64,000 bases of DNA from positions 1,054,001 to 1,118,000 of the forward strand of contig NC_079237.1 of NCBI RefSeq assembly GCF_028502605.1, given 5' to 3'. Source of the stretch: Trichoderma breve (lineage: Eukaryota; Ascomycota; Sordariomycetes; Hypocreales; Hypocreaceae). How positions within the stretch are numbered: the first letter of the stretch is position 1; every line of letters begins with the position of its first letter. Both the position numbers and the translations under genes were made by a program. Under the pieces are notes generated by a model, which did no database searches, was not told the origin of the DNA, and was given only the letters and a program-made list of their open reading frames with translations. Shown piece after piece: positions 21,334 to 33,181 of this stretch.

Positions 21334-22189
21334 ATGAGCTGTGAGTTTCAGTATCTATTTCGCCACGCCCCCGCGTCAACAACTGACCCTGTGAACTATA
21401 GCCGAGGAGATCAGACGACTCAAGCACCAAGTGGCCGTCTTGCAGGCGCAGGTCGGGGAACAACAGAGGATGATCTAGCAAATGCATCATGAGCTCCAAC
21501 AACTCAAGCAAGTCCACAAATCCCAATTCGAGCTCCAGCAAGTCCAACATCAGCTCCAACAGACCCAGGTCCAACAAGTCCAACAACTCCAGCTCCAGCT
21601 CCAACAGACCCAGGTATAGCAGACATGGAGTCAGCAGAGCCAGCAACCACTCCAATATCAAGTCGACCTCGAATCTCAGCAAAGACAGCTGCAGCAGAGA
21701 TGGGATCAGCAGAGCCAGACATGGGGTCAGCAGCAGCAGACGTGGGATCAACCGCGGCAGACGTGGGGCCAGTAGAGCTAGCAACCACTCCAACCTCAAG
21801 TCGACTTCGAATCTCAAAAAGAACAGCTGCAGCAGACATGGGGCCAGCAGAGCCATCTGAGCCAGCAACCACCCCAATCTCAAGTCGACCTCGAATCTCA
21901 ACAAGGACAGCAGACATGGGGCCAGCACAGCCAGCACAGCCAGCACAGCCAACAGAGTCAGCACAGCCAGCAGAGTCGGCAGAGTCAGCAGAGTCAGCAG
22001 AGCCAGACGAGTCAACAGAGCCAGCGGAGTCGGCAACCATCCCAACCTCAAGTCGAACAAGAACAGCAGCAGCAGGAGGGAGATTCCGACTCTATTACCT
22101 CCATCAGGTGCTACAGATGTGGTGATGTCGGGCATGTCCGCAGAAACTGTCCTAGATGGAATGCAATGTTGCGGCGGCGCTCTCACTAG
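21334..22189 (+). pseudogene. Gln-rich coiled-coil zinc-knuckle (CCHC) gene with four in-frame TAG stops
   Basis: A 7-nt first exon (21334-21340, MSS) is joined across a 61-bp GTGAGT...CTATAG intron (21341-21401) to one frame running to the TAG at 22187-22189, 264 codons in all. The frame starts with a heptad-like coiled coil (EEIRRLKHQVAVLQAQ). It then has long Gln-rich repeats with recurring QVDLESQ and QTWGQQS units, and ends in a CCHC zinc knuckle, CYRCGDVGHVRRNC, followed by a basic tail. Four in-frame stops interrupt it at 21476, 21617, 21773 and 21779. All are TAG in positions where the surrounding repeats have CAG. Zinc knuckles bind RNA or single-stranded DNA and occur in Gag and in cellular RNA-binding proteins. 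No protease or polymerase lies nearby. Confidence 0.65.
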
Positions 22190-22333
22190 AGTCCGAAGCG
22201 CCAGTTTCTTCTTACAACTTCTATATCATAATGAAGTAGCTGTAGTTGCTCCCATATTTTAAAGCGGGTATGTATGGTAGATGTAACTCAGGATAGTTAT
22301 CAATACCAATAGCGCGATTGGCATCAAGAAATA

Positions 22334-23938
22334 CTAAGGTACAACAACCCTGTCGAACCAAATATAATCATCCAGTTCTTCTTCAAACATAATCCCAATC
22401 TTAACAGCAACGTCATTCTCAAACCGAAACTCGGCCCTCATCGCCGTCCCAACGCCTCCCACCACTTCCCTCATGACGGCAACATATTTCGTCTGCTCGC
22501 ACACGTGCTGCAACTTCACCGTAAATACATACGACCGATCCGAGCAATCGATGAACAGCTCCCCATCCTTGACCTGAACCACGACGCCTCGCCATCCAGG
22601 GTTCCAGTACTCGCCCGTGTACGCAGTCAGCGGCATCTTTTGCGGTTCTGACTCTTTGATGCCGGGGCACAGCTTCTGGCGCTCTGCTTCTAGCTCTTCG
22701 GCCTCGGTTTCGGCGTCTTCGTTGGCGTTGGTGTCGTACTCGTCGTACTTTTTGCCCGTGTTCTTTTCGTAAAGGACTTTGTCCCAGGTAAGTCGTTGGT
22801 CTTGGGGTAAACCCAGAAGCTCGTCGATGAGTTCCTGCATTAGGACCTCGGCGACGAAGCTTGCGTCGTCAGAGTTTCCAAACATTGCGCCGCCGAAATT
22901 GAGATTGGGTACGAAGAAGTGGATTGTGGAGGATCCGGCGATGCCTCCATGGTGAGCGACGACCAAGTAGCCTCGGTAATGATGGACTTCCCAGCCAGCG
23001 GCATACAGTAACGGAGATGTAAAGGGGAGCAGCTTGTCGTAGTTTTGACTTATGATGGACCGCGGTCTGATGATTCCCTTGTACACATCCTCTGTAAATG
23101 GGCCCTCTTTGTTCATTATGGCCCGGACATACTTGACGTAGTCGTCCACACTGGTGATGATTGAACCTGCACCTTGAGCCTCCGGTGCGTCGGGGATGAC
23201 AAAGGTGGAATACTGCTTGGCCTTTCTATCCCACCAGTATCCAGGGCTAATACGATCTCCCAGGCCCTTGGCACGAGCCCGCTCCGGCTGCAAGTTACTC
23301 GAAGTCATGCCCAGAGGCTGAAAGAAATGTTGGTCAAGAAAATCGGCGAAGCTGATGCCAGTCTTTTGCTCCACGAGATAGGTTGCCACGGTATACATCA
23401 TGTTGCAGTACATGAACTTGGCCCTTATGGGAGCTGCAGTCCCTAGATTCCGTAAATTTCGCGTGATAGACTGCGCACTATCTGTATTCTTCGCTCTAGG
23501 GCCGAGATACGAGTTATCATTGCTATAAGAACCGCGTTAGTACCACATCAGCAAAAAGGCGGGCAATCATCCTCACGGCGCCAATCCGCTCCTATGACTC
23601 AGTATATCATCGACAGTAACGCCTTCATACCCCTCCCCAGGCATGACAAACTCGCCCGGTAGCAGTTTAGCCATCTCAGCATCATACTTGACGTCGGGAA
23701 ACTTGTCGTCGGCAACCAGTAGTGCAACGGACGCCGCGGTGAGAGACTTGGACGCCGAAGCAATGTCAAACAAGGTATCAGTGGTCATTGGTCTCGGTGG
23801 CTCGAGGGAAGCCATGCCGAATGTTTTGGAGGCGGTGACATCTTTGTGGACGAGGGCGATGGCGAGGCCGGGGACGTGGAATTTCTTGATGAGGGCCTCT
23901 GCGCGGGCGGAAAAGGCGGGCGAGTTGAAGAGATCCAT
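22334..23938 (-). CDS. Beta-lactamase-related serine hydrolase
   Basis: Member of the class C beta-lactamase/penicillin-binding-protein-like family, which in fungi includes esterases and transesterases. The substrate is unknown. Two exons, 23577-23938 and 22334-23522, are joined across a 54-bp GTGAGG...TATAG intron with a TACTAAC branch site, giving 516 residues. The SxxK motif is Ser61-Ala-Ser-Lys64, the YxN motif is in FMYCNMMY shortly after the splice, and the HxG motif is in HHGGIAG. An acidic Asp/Glu-rich linker (near 22690-22750) separates the catalytic domain from a C-terminal beta-rich domain (TGEYWNPGWRGVVVQV), as in many fungal members. No signal peptide is seen, so a cytosolic enzyme is likely. 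Confidence 0.88.
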
Positions 23939-25442
23939 GGTTGATTGCTATTGAGGTCTTATTTACGGACTATGTTGAGACCATGTAAGAATACGACTGA
24001 TAAAATGATTTATATACAAGACAAGGGCTGATTTGCGAATATTTCATGAGAATAAGTCTAGCATACAGCTAATATACAACTCAGAAGTCTCCAAGTGAGG
24101 AGTCGCTTTTGAAGCAGATCATCGCTCGGCATCGTACCACTTAGCCAACGAATCGGAGCAACCCCCAATTCGGAAATATGCCGCCCATCGTAAACATCTA
24201 ATCGATCCTATAAAATGGGGTTGCTCAACTATAACTCACGGCGAATTGACTCATCATATGTGTCAACATGGGCGAAGGAATTAGAGGTGGGATTTTGGGG
24301 GCTTACGCCAAACCAAGAGGGGCAAACTGCGCCTCCAAGGTGGACAAGTTCTTACAGGTACGCGTCTCTGATGGGTATGTAAATCCATCAAGATTTAATT
24401 GAATCACCATCATGAAGAGGAAGATTAAGTCAAATAATTGTCATTATCAGCGCGCTATGAGACCATATGAGCCACGATAGCTCCATTAAACCATCATCCC
24501 TATACCCGATATACATACCTTAGGTAGGGTATATATATACACACACATTGATGCCATACATACTCCAAGACAAATGAAAAGCAAAACAAAAACCAACAAA
24601 GCAAAAGCAGGTGGTGTAGCCGTCCATTTCCATCCCGTTTCCCAAACCTATGTCCCCAGCCCTTCCTTTTAGGCCGTGACGTTCGTTCCGAGCCGAGATC
24701 CCATCCGGCTTTCCAACCATAAGCGTCCATTACCATATACTACCATGCCGACGGATTCCTACCATTGCATCGCCCAATAAATCCAGACACCTCTGCTCAC
24801 AAAAGGGTATATAATGCCTACTTAAACAAAAGAAATAACAAAAGGCGACAGGGACGCGATAGAAAGTGCAAGTAGCGTTTTTCTATGCTCCCTGACGTTG
24901 ACTGTGGTGACAAAGGGACTCCATCAGAAGAAGCCTTTAGCTATAATCTCATCGCCATGAGATTGCCAAACATTCCACAAAGATGGATAGAGCCTGGCCA
25001 CGATCAGTGAGCCAGAGCATTGCATGTCGCAGTGGCACATCAGACAGGGCAGTCTGCACACGCAAACAAAGCCGACTGCAAATAGCAAAAACGAATCGGC
25101 ACTTGCTAAAAGGGAACCTTAAGCTTTGTTCCCGGTAATGGCAGTTCGGACGCATCCAAAGCGCCACGACTCCATATTTGCGCTCTCGGGTAGCCGATTC
25201 CCGATTGGGCGGGAGATGGTGTAGCGGGACGGGCTGCTGATTGGAGTTGATGCAGCCACATGACTTAGACCCACGACGTCAAAACATGTTCATGGGATTC
25301 GATGACTCCAAGAATAAAAAAAGGCGACTTGCGACGATGATGACTTCTGATCACGAGAAATAAGGCTTGTGCTAAAGTCGTCATGCTTGGGACGAAAATC
25401 TGCTACAGCCATGACGAAGAGAGACGGGTTGCCCTCATCCTC
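23939..25442. other. Intergenic region, no gene seen
   Basis: About 1.5 kb between the 5' end of the hydrolase gene and the 3' end of medA. Short open frames only. The part near 24500-24560 has AT-rich simple sequence (TATATATACACACACA). It probably includes a medA 3' UTR. Confidence 0.45.
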
Positions 25443-27874
25443 TTACCCTCTCTGTGGGTTGTCACCATATGCAGAAGTGCCATACACTGATGATGCTCCA
25501 GGCGGTTGCTGGGAAGTAAGGCTTGCATAACCACTGTCGGTATAGGCAGCGGACGTAGTATCCCATCGAGGAGGCGTTGCGGCCGCAGGGTGGTGGCTGA
25601 TCGGCGTGTGTAAGCCAGTGCTGCCATAAGGGCTGGCTGCTACTCCTCGACTGTCATAAGCCGATACAGCGGGCAGCTGTGCTGTGCTGGTGTTGATACG
25701 CATGGAAGGCGGCTGCTGAGGGCTGTGGTGGTTGCGAAGCGTAGGGCTGAGACCTCGAGCCGTGCTTGTGGAGTATACGGAAGATGGCGCCCAAGAGGAC
25801 AACTGTGACCGAGGCGACGGAATCGCTTCGTGGGCAGCCGAGCCATAGGCAGAGTGCAGTGGGTACTGGCTATGAGGATCTGCATGCGCTGAAGAGAGGC
25901 CGTGTTGTGACCCAAGGCCGTGGTGACTGGGCGGCGTGGGCAATGTGGCGTATGACGAGGCGCTCGTGGTAGCAGGCGGGAGGATGCTGCTGGGGCTGGC
26001 ACTGTATTTGCCGATGATCTTCTTGAGTGCTGGCTCGAGGGCCGTCCAAGGAAACACCTTGACATCCTTCTCGATGTTTCGAGGCTTGGGGTGAGGAAAA
26101 GCCATAATGATCTTAAAGAACTCTTCGCTATCTGCCTTGGCCTTGGAGACGGTAGATGGGTGGAATCCCTCCAGGTTGCGGCGGATGCGATTCTTTTCCT
26201 CAACACTGAACCGGTTTGGTGCAGCCACAAGCTGCTCAAGCAGATGAATGGTGTCCACCGAGGTCACGTAGCATTCAGACTTTTCTGCCCACCAGATGCA
26301 CGAGATGCAGATGCTGTTGGTGGGTCTTTCGTTGACAGCGACGGGTTTGAAGCTCACGTTCAAGACTGCTCCGTTTTGAGTCTTTTTGAACATGACGATC
26401 CGGCGACGGTTCTCCCATTCATCTTGGTTCCAGTCTCTCGCCATCTCACTGAGCTTGCCGCGAATGTTCAAAACCGCCTTGGGAGTGTATAGAGACATGG
26501 AATGGTAGGGGCCATTTCCACCGCCGTTGGTGATGGTGCTAGTGCGCACTAGCTGAGGCGTTCCGCTACTCCCAGAAGACGGGATGGGAAGGTGGTGGTG
26601 TCCGGCAGATCTCCCGGATATCGCAATGGGATCATACGTAGACGAACTCCTCCCCACGGCCGCCAGCGTACTCCCATACGAACTCCCACTCAATCCATGG
26701 TGAGTACGCCGGGAGTGGTGATGGTAGTGCGGAGGGTCGGTAAAACTGGACGTTCGGTATGTGGTGATCATATCGGCATTTCCTTGGGCAAATGTGTTGC
26801 CATATTGGCCTTGCGCCGGCGGGTATTCATACGTATTTGTAGCCGCTGCAGACGGTACCTCATTCTTCGGTGAGGGACTCGCCTGATCCACCTCGGCAGC
26901 AGGTGTCGTTGTGTCATCTTTGGGCAACTTGTCTGCCCGCGTGATGTCATCCCCAGACCCTTCCATGTAATGGAAGGTCCCTATGCGCGAGATCTCTCCT
27001 CCTCCCGCAGGGGAGTCGAAACCAAGTGACAGAGACACGCTGCTATTACCACCTGACGGCGGCGCATCGACACTGCAAGAATAAACAAAGCCAGTGTTAT
27101 CCTGGTTATCGCGTATAAGATTCACAGCGTACTTTGTGTCTCCAAACGTGATCAGTGGCTGTGTAGAGGGTAGGCTAAAGAGGTCATCTTGCGACGAGAT
27201 CTTTATGCTGACAGCAGTTCCGCCAACTCCAGACGTAGGATGGAAAGAGACCACGGTGGGTCCTGCCGCCATGTAATGGGCAACGGTGTTGTTACTGGCA
27301 AAAGATTGCTGGTTCATCTGTGCATATTTGTCTGTCTGTGAGGTTGAGAATGGCTGAGTGGGATACGGTTCGAAAGCAGCCGCATCTTGGTATCGGGTGG
27401 CATCGTAGCCTATGGCCATCTTAGTATATTCCCCCCTTTCTACCTTGCCAACGTTGAAGACTTACCATTCATGGAAGGCAGCTGAGCTTTGCTGTAGGCC
27501 ATGTTGAAATCGCTCGGTGGGGAGTCCCGGTTTGGATCCCCCCTTTGTGCTGCCTGAACAGCTTCCTCGTATCTAAGAGTCAGGGTTTCTGGCGAACCAA
27601 ACTCGTCGTCGACGTCGACAATGATGGGTTTGTTTGGTAGAAAGCCCGGCTTCAAAGTATATCTTGTCAGCTTCTTCGTCAAGCAACTAAGGTTTCAATT
27701 TGTCCGCCTCTTGCCGTGTACAAAACAAGAGTAGCGTAAAAAGAATTGAATCAAAAGACTCTGAATCTTTTGCTCGTAGTGTATCTCCAACAAGACTGAT
27801 ATTGGAACAAAGTCTAGGATGCGACTCACCTCAAAGAGTCTGTAGGATGGAGACTGGAACTTGGCAGTAGACAT
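25443..27874 (-). CDS. medA: Medusa-family developmental regulator
   Basis: Nuclear regulator of conidiophore development and adhesion (medA in Aspergillus, REN1 in Fusarium, acon-3 in Neurospora). The conserved core is unmistakable: LNIRGKLSEMARDWNQDEWE, RRRIVMFKKTQNG, PTNSICISCIWWAEKSECYV and NRIRRNLEGFHPSTVSKAK. An N-terminal region with VVSFHPTSGVGGTAVSIKI and low-complexity His/Ser/Pro flanks frame it. The model has exon 3 at 25443-27409 and exon 2 ending at 27466, joined over a 56-bp GTAAGT...CATAG intron. A short first exon, 27830-27874 (MSTAKFQSPSYRLFE), ends in a strong GTGAGT donor. The acceptor at about 27673 is the least certain junction. The product is about 739 residues. An ATG at 27922 is an alternative start. 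The very long empty region upstream suggests extended regulation. Confidence 0.88.
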
Positions 27875-30800
27875 GAAGATGTTGGAAGATGGAACAAAAG
27901 CGGAAGAGGGGGGACTGATCAAAGGAAAAGTAAAGTATGCAGGCCCTCTCTGTCTTAGCTAAGAGGCCCTGGATGACAGTAATGTTTTAAACTAGGTCTT
28001 TGACGAGATTTTATCCCGCGAGGATCATGGAGCCAGGATGGGGGCTCCCTTCCTTCGCGTAGCGTGGACTCGGAGATTTGATATGCGACAACCCCAGAGG
28101 CTAAGTTGAAGAAGGCCTATGCTTTTGGACTCTCAGTGACCCGTGAAAACTGATGCTGCCTTGTGAGTGACTTGTTGTTTTTTTCCCTGCCAAGGGGGTA
28201 GGGTGTAAGTGAGACACTCACTAGGTCCGAAGGAATCTTACTGGGGAGGCAGGAGGTGCTAGCAATGGCGGAGAAGTGTTCCGATCCTACACAGAATCAC
28301 TTGCATTCCAAAGAGATAGCAATCGGGTATGCTGCGAGGGGGACGTTGCTTTCCCTCTTCCGCCGTATGCCTGTCAATCCAAACAGAGTCCGACGAGTGA
28401 GCGGCTGGTTATCGGCGATTAGGGAGAAGCCAAGAGTGGAGGAAAGAGCATCAAGTTTCCAAAATCGACAAGAAAAGAACTCTGCTGAGCACGGATAGCT
28501 GATGTCAACCCCAGAGCCTTGCAAAACGTGATTACTGGCGTGGAAGCTTCTGAACTAGTAGTGTACGACGAAGAATATCTCGTCATGAGGTTTCACTACA
28601 GACCGAATCAAGCAAGTTAGCATTCTTCGTATCCCAGTGCTAAGTCAATATCAGGTATTGACGATCAACATAAGCTGGGACATGCATAGCGATGCGCCAA
28701 TGCAAGGGAGAATGACGCCGAAATTGGCCATCGGAACGATCAAAACATACAGGCAGTAACGTGTGAGTTGATAGAACCTGAGTACCGCTGCGTGTATCTA
28801 ACAGCAGTGGAGTTATTGTGGCGAGATTCGCTGATGCGCACGGGGGCTGTTTGCCGTCAAGAAGATGAATATCAGTAGTGTTCTATAGCAGAACTCTGAG
28901 CGGTAGTCTAATCAATGCGGTGATAGTACCAGTCCGAAAGAGAACGAGAGGGAGGCGTGGGCATAAACACAGCAGAGCCAGCAAAACCAAGCAGATAGAA
29001 GAAGGGCGAGCCACATATGCAGGTGAGATTGGGGAGAGTCAAGGTCTCAGGCTTCCACTTAGATACTGCTGTCAAAGTGGGAAACGAGGGAGATGTAAGA
29101 TGCGAGAGGCGTTTCTTTTTGAAGGCCAGATGGTACCTGCGAGCCGTCTTTTCGACGGCAGTTGATCGGCGCCAAACAGAGCCGGGTACCAAAAGGCAGG
29201 ATGATTAGGGCGATGTGAGCGTGAACGGGGGGGCAAGGGAAGGGGAGTTGGGGGTTTTTGCGAGGTAGATGGGCCAATCAATGAGACCTTGGAGGGTCTG
29301 ATTGCTCCCACAAGGGCAGTCTCCCTTGGGCGGGCACGTCAGAGAGAGGTGCCACCTCAGGGAGAGGATAGAAAGACTGACGGGGCTATAATTTCTTCCT
29401 CTTGTTCCCTTGTGGACGCTGGTTATCGCCAAGCCCATGTTCATAGGGGCCTGCGAACCGCAGCGGCAAGGGCAGGTCGCATTGAGCGGAGATGGCTCTG
29501 ACGCCAACAGATAGATCAAGCCTGTCTGAAGATACACAGAACAGCTCGGATCGGATCTAACAGCATCGCATCTGGGCAGGGCACCTTGAACAGCGGCCGA
29601 CCATGGGTGACTGTGGGTCTGAAAAAAGAAAAGAAGAAGCACGCGCATCTGGGGATAGCAGGGATAGAGGAGGGCCATGACCAAAAGCGACAGTAGCCTG
29701 TTCTCTTCGTCCTCTGTCCTTTGGTATGCCAGATTTGCACATCCAAAAGGGTGGAACCGGCAAGGATGAAAGAGCAATGGGCCAGAGCGGGCAATGGGAG
29801 GGGGTGTAGTGCACAAGGTGCCAGATGCGCGAAGCGGAGCTCGGCGATGATCTAGGAGAGGAGGGGACTCATACAAGCACGGTAGCCCTATGCCGACAGA
29901 CACCACGAAGGTGTCGGACGGGAGAGGATGGCCAGCTATGGGCGGGTGCTCCATATGGGAACTGATCGCTGGGTCCCCTTCCGTAGGCGCGGTTGCATTA
30001 GAGGCTGTCATTATGCATTCACCTTTTTGCAACCCGCAATTTCATTTCCTCAAGCCTCTCCGACAGGCCTTGTAATGTCCGCTCGTATGCCAAGGTCGTG
30101 ATAGGAGGTCGGGGCAGTGACAAGCAAAGACTCGGACAACCCCGGCAATGGCCGTGGCATTGCTATCCCTTGCTGCAAATACCAATACGCAGAACGCAAT
30201 AACATTGTAATAAAGTTAAAAGTCACCAGCTCACCTCGGGCGTGCGGGCGCCAAGAGCTCTCTGGGCTCTGAATGTGGCCCTGTATCGGCCGTAGAATGC
30301 TGAATTTGCGTGTAAGTCGTGACGGCCGCTACTGCAATTAAGCTACTACCGGTCCAGGTATACACTGCGGGCTCTCTCGCTCTCGTGTCGTCTCGACTTG
30401 CCGGGTGTGGCTGTATCCGTCTATCCTAGCTCTCTCCTAGCCCTGTTGTGGTCAGCAAAGGCCAATGATTGGTGTTGGGTCGTGACACTCCAACAAGAGC
30501 ACAACCAGAGCCAGAGCCACTTGGTCGGGCTTTGGCGGCGGGTCACCGGTAGCGGTGGGCCTCGGCAGCACCGCATTGCAGCATTGTAGCATTGCAGCAC
30601 TGGCTGGGAAAGGGATCAACAGCCAGGAGATGCACTGAGATCAGAGCTGGGTAGTGCCCTCGCCAGGCCAAGCTTAGCGCCCATCTGCCACCTGAAGACC
30701 GGCTCAGCGGGCTACGAGAGCAGGGATCCGAAGATGTTCAAGCGCCTCAGCTGGACAAGGATGACCCTGGGCGCTCATCTGCTTGCTCAGGTCGCGGTAG

Positions 30801-31949
30801 GGCAGTACCTGTACGAGTAGTACGAAGTACCTGTACGAGCACCAGTACTGCTTTGGCACTGGATCCTCCGGAAGCTGAAGTGGATTATTCTCATCGAGAA
30901 CTTGGTGTTTATGCGCATCGAGGCAAAAGAAGGGATTTAGGAAATGGCTCCAAGCCTCAATACCAAGGGAGAAAAGAAAGGCACTCAGCCTGGCGACTTA
31001 CCCGTACTCTGTGCTCCAGACTCCCTTGCCAGAGCCACCGTTTATCCCTTGGAAATCTACCTGACAGGCAATCTGGAAATCGGCCTGAGCTAAGCGGAGC
31101 GGCCGGCAGCGTGCCCGGAGAGCGTTCTGACGAGGGGTAGTGTGATTCGATGTGGTGTGCAATTCCTGCGATCGGAAACTGTCTAGGGAAGATCAAACCC
31201 AGCCAAGGGTCAAAGAGGATTTTCCTATGCCAAGATCGGCGTCAACAGAATTTCACCCCTCTCCTGTTTGGTATCGCCGTCGTCGGCTAATGATTGTCGC
31301 TTTTTCCCTAATCACATCCATCGGTCAGCGGCTTATCACCTTGGAGTGCGGGCGAGATCTGTCATTGTGATATCTGCATCGCTTCAACTGCAGCAGCAGG
31401 GGGGCAATGAACATTCAATTAGAAGCAAGCGTCCACGCCCCGCCGTCAAAATGACATGCCGTCCAAAACCTGCTGCCTGTTTTCACTTCTGTTTCTGCAG
31501 CTTGTTTCAACTGCACGGACCAAAAGGCAAAGGCAAACCCCTTGACGGTACCAACATAGGCATCGGCTTGAACGTTCATTCGCCCAATGGTAGATTGGTC
31601 AATCTTTTCTGACTAGTTTGTCTCTCCGATGCCCTCGGCACATCAATGGGATGGTGCAGTGGGAATAATGGAAAGGAAACGCGTCGAGGACAAATGAGCT
31701 TTGAAACGATACAGATTGCAATGGGCATGTAATAGGCATCCTAGGCGAGAGAGAAGAGAGAGAAGCAGACATACTTTAGCGGCTTAGAGTCCTATGGCGG
31801 ATATGCCACTGCAACAATCTCGCTCGTCCAGCAATTGTCAGCCTATTTCGCGCTTTCTTGTTGTCTATCTAGGTAATAGTAAGAATATTAGCATAAGGTG
31901 AGGCATCTACTCATGTTGGTTGACGCTCATGTCTCACCGGTTCTCTTTC

Positions 31950-31967
31950 TTTTTTTTTTTTTTTTTT
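31950..31967. repeat. Poly-T tract
   Basis: An 18-bp run of T within the gene-poor region. Confidence 0.9.
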
Positions 31968-33162
31968 AATTCTCCCTGCCGTCGCGCTTGGTGGAGTAGT
32001 CGCCGGTATATTCGACGCTAGACAGAGCTGTATTGAGTGATAATCGTCCGTAGAATGATAGGAATGATTCTAGTCACAATGTTGAGATTGCCTGGCAGCG
32101 AACATTTTATACCCGTAGCCCTCTTGGCCTTGCGAAACCTCATTCATCGCCAATCCAGCAAATGGGCGTGTAATGAGAGTCTACTGCTCTCCCATAGATG
32201 GATTCAGGTACCTCTGAAGCATATCGACGATGCATGTGTGGAGCATTTGGGTGTACATCATATCTAACCTCAACGGTCACCAAGCATGGCGAGCGAGGTG
32301 ATGGGTGTAACTGGGCGGTAAATAGACCCAACATGTACTTGCCATTTGCACAACGAGGAGACGACACTGGCCATGGAAGTCTTCACTTGAGCTCCCGCTC
32401 TGGTGAGAAGACTACAAGCGGACCCTAATCTGATGTTGTGAGAGGTGTGAAGAGCATAGTCGAATTTGACTACTGGTGCCGTTACCACGGTGGAAGGGTG
32501 GCACGCGGATTCGCATCCGAGGATGTGAATCCATGGCAGGGATATGATAAGGTTCGGTCCTGCGAGCAGTCGGTGACTAGTCCCACGAGAGCGAGGCAGG
32601 CATCCAGAACATCGTATACGAGCACTCGTAGTCAAGGTGAAGGAGAGTCGACCAGGCACGGCACACGCATCGCTGAGCACGAATGCGCCACTTCGGCTCT
32701 TGAAAACGGGCTGACAAGTCCAAGTGGCATTTTGCAGTCACGGGTCAGCCATGCCAGGGACCAATTCGCAGATCCCAGCACGAGAAAAGAGGGCTAAAAG
32801 AGAGCTGGCTCCTACTAATCTGGGTTCGCTCTCTTTCTCGGGGATTGAGGGACTGCTAGCATCATAATCGGTGTTCGTAGCGTGAGCCCTGAGCGTGGAG
32901 AATCGCCATGTCAGGGCGGCAGTTGGAGCTCGCGCCGTCTCTCGTCCTGACCCGCGAGAGGGGAGTGTGGTGACAATGGGCGTCCAAAGTGAGAGTGAGA
33001 GCTGGAGGGGGCGTATGTGCAGCACGGCGATCGACACAGGGGACGGGGACTCGGGCACCTGAATTTGCAGGGGGCTCGTTAGCCCAATGACGGCGCGAAG
33101 CTTGCGCGCTTGTAGCGACGCCGTGCTCAGTCCAAGATGGAGAGAAGAGAAGAGAAGGGCGT

Positions 33163-33181
33163 CAGACAGACAGACAGACAA
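33163..33181. repeat. CAGA microsatellite
   Basis: Nearly five tandem CAGA units, next to a GA-rich stretch at 33138-33158. Confidence 0.9.

Noticed and set aside
21308..22186. Minus-strand Leu-rich open frame of 292 codons
   Set aside because: Reverse complement of the CAG/CTC-rich repeats of the zinc-knuckle pseudogene, giving artificial Leu runs.
29205..30032. Longest open frame (275 codons) in the gene-poor region
   Set aside because: Cys/Pro/Ser-rich without motif, splice support or protein-like periodicity. Likely chance.
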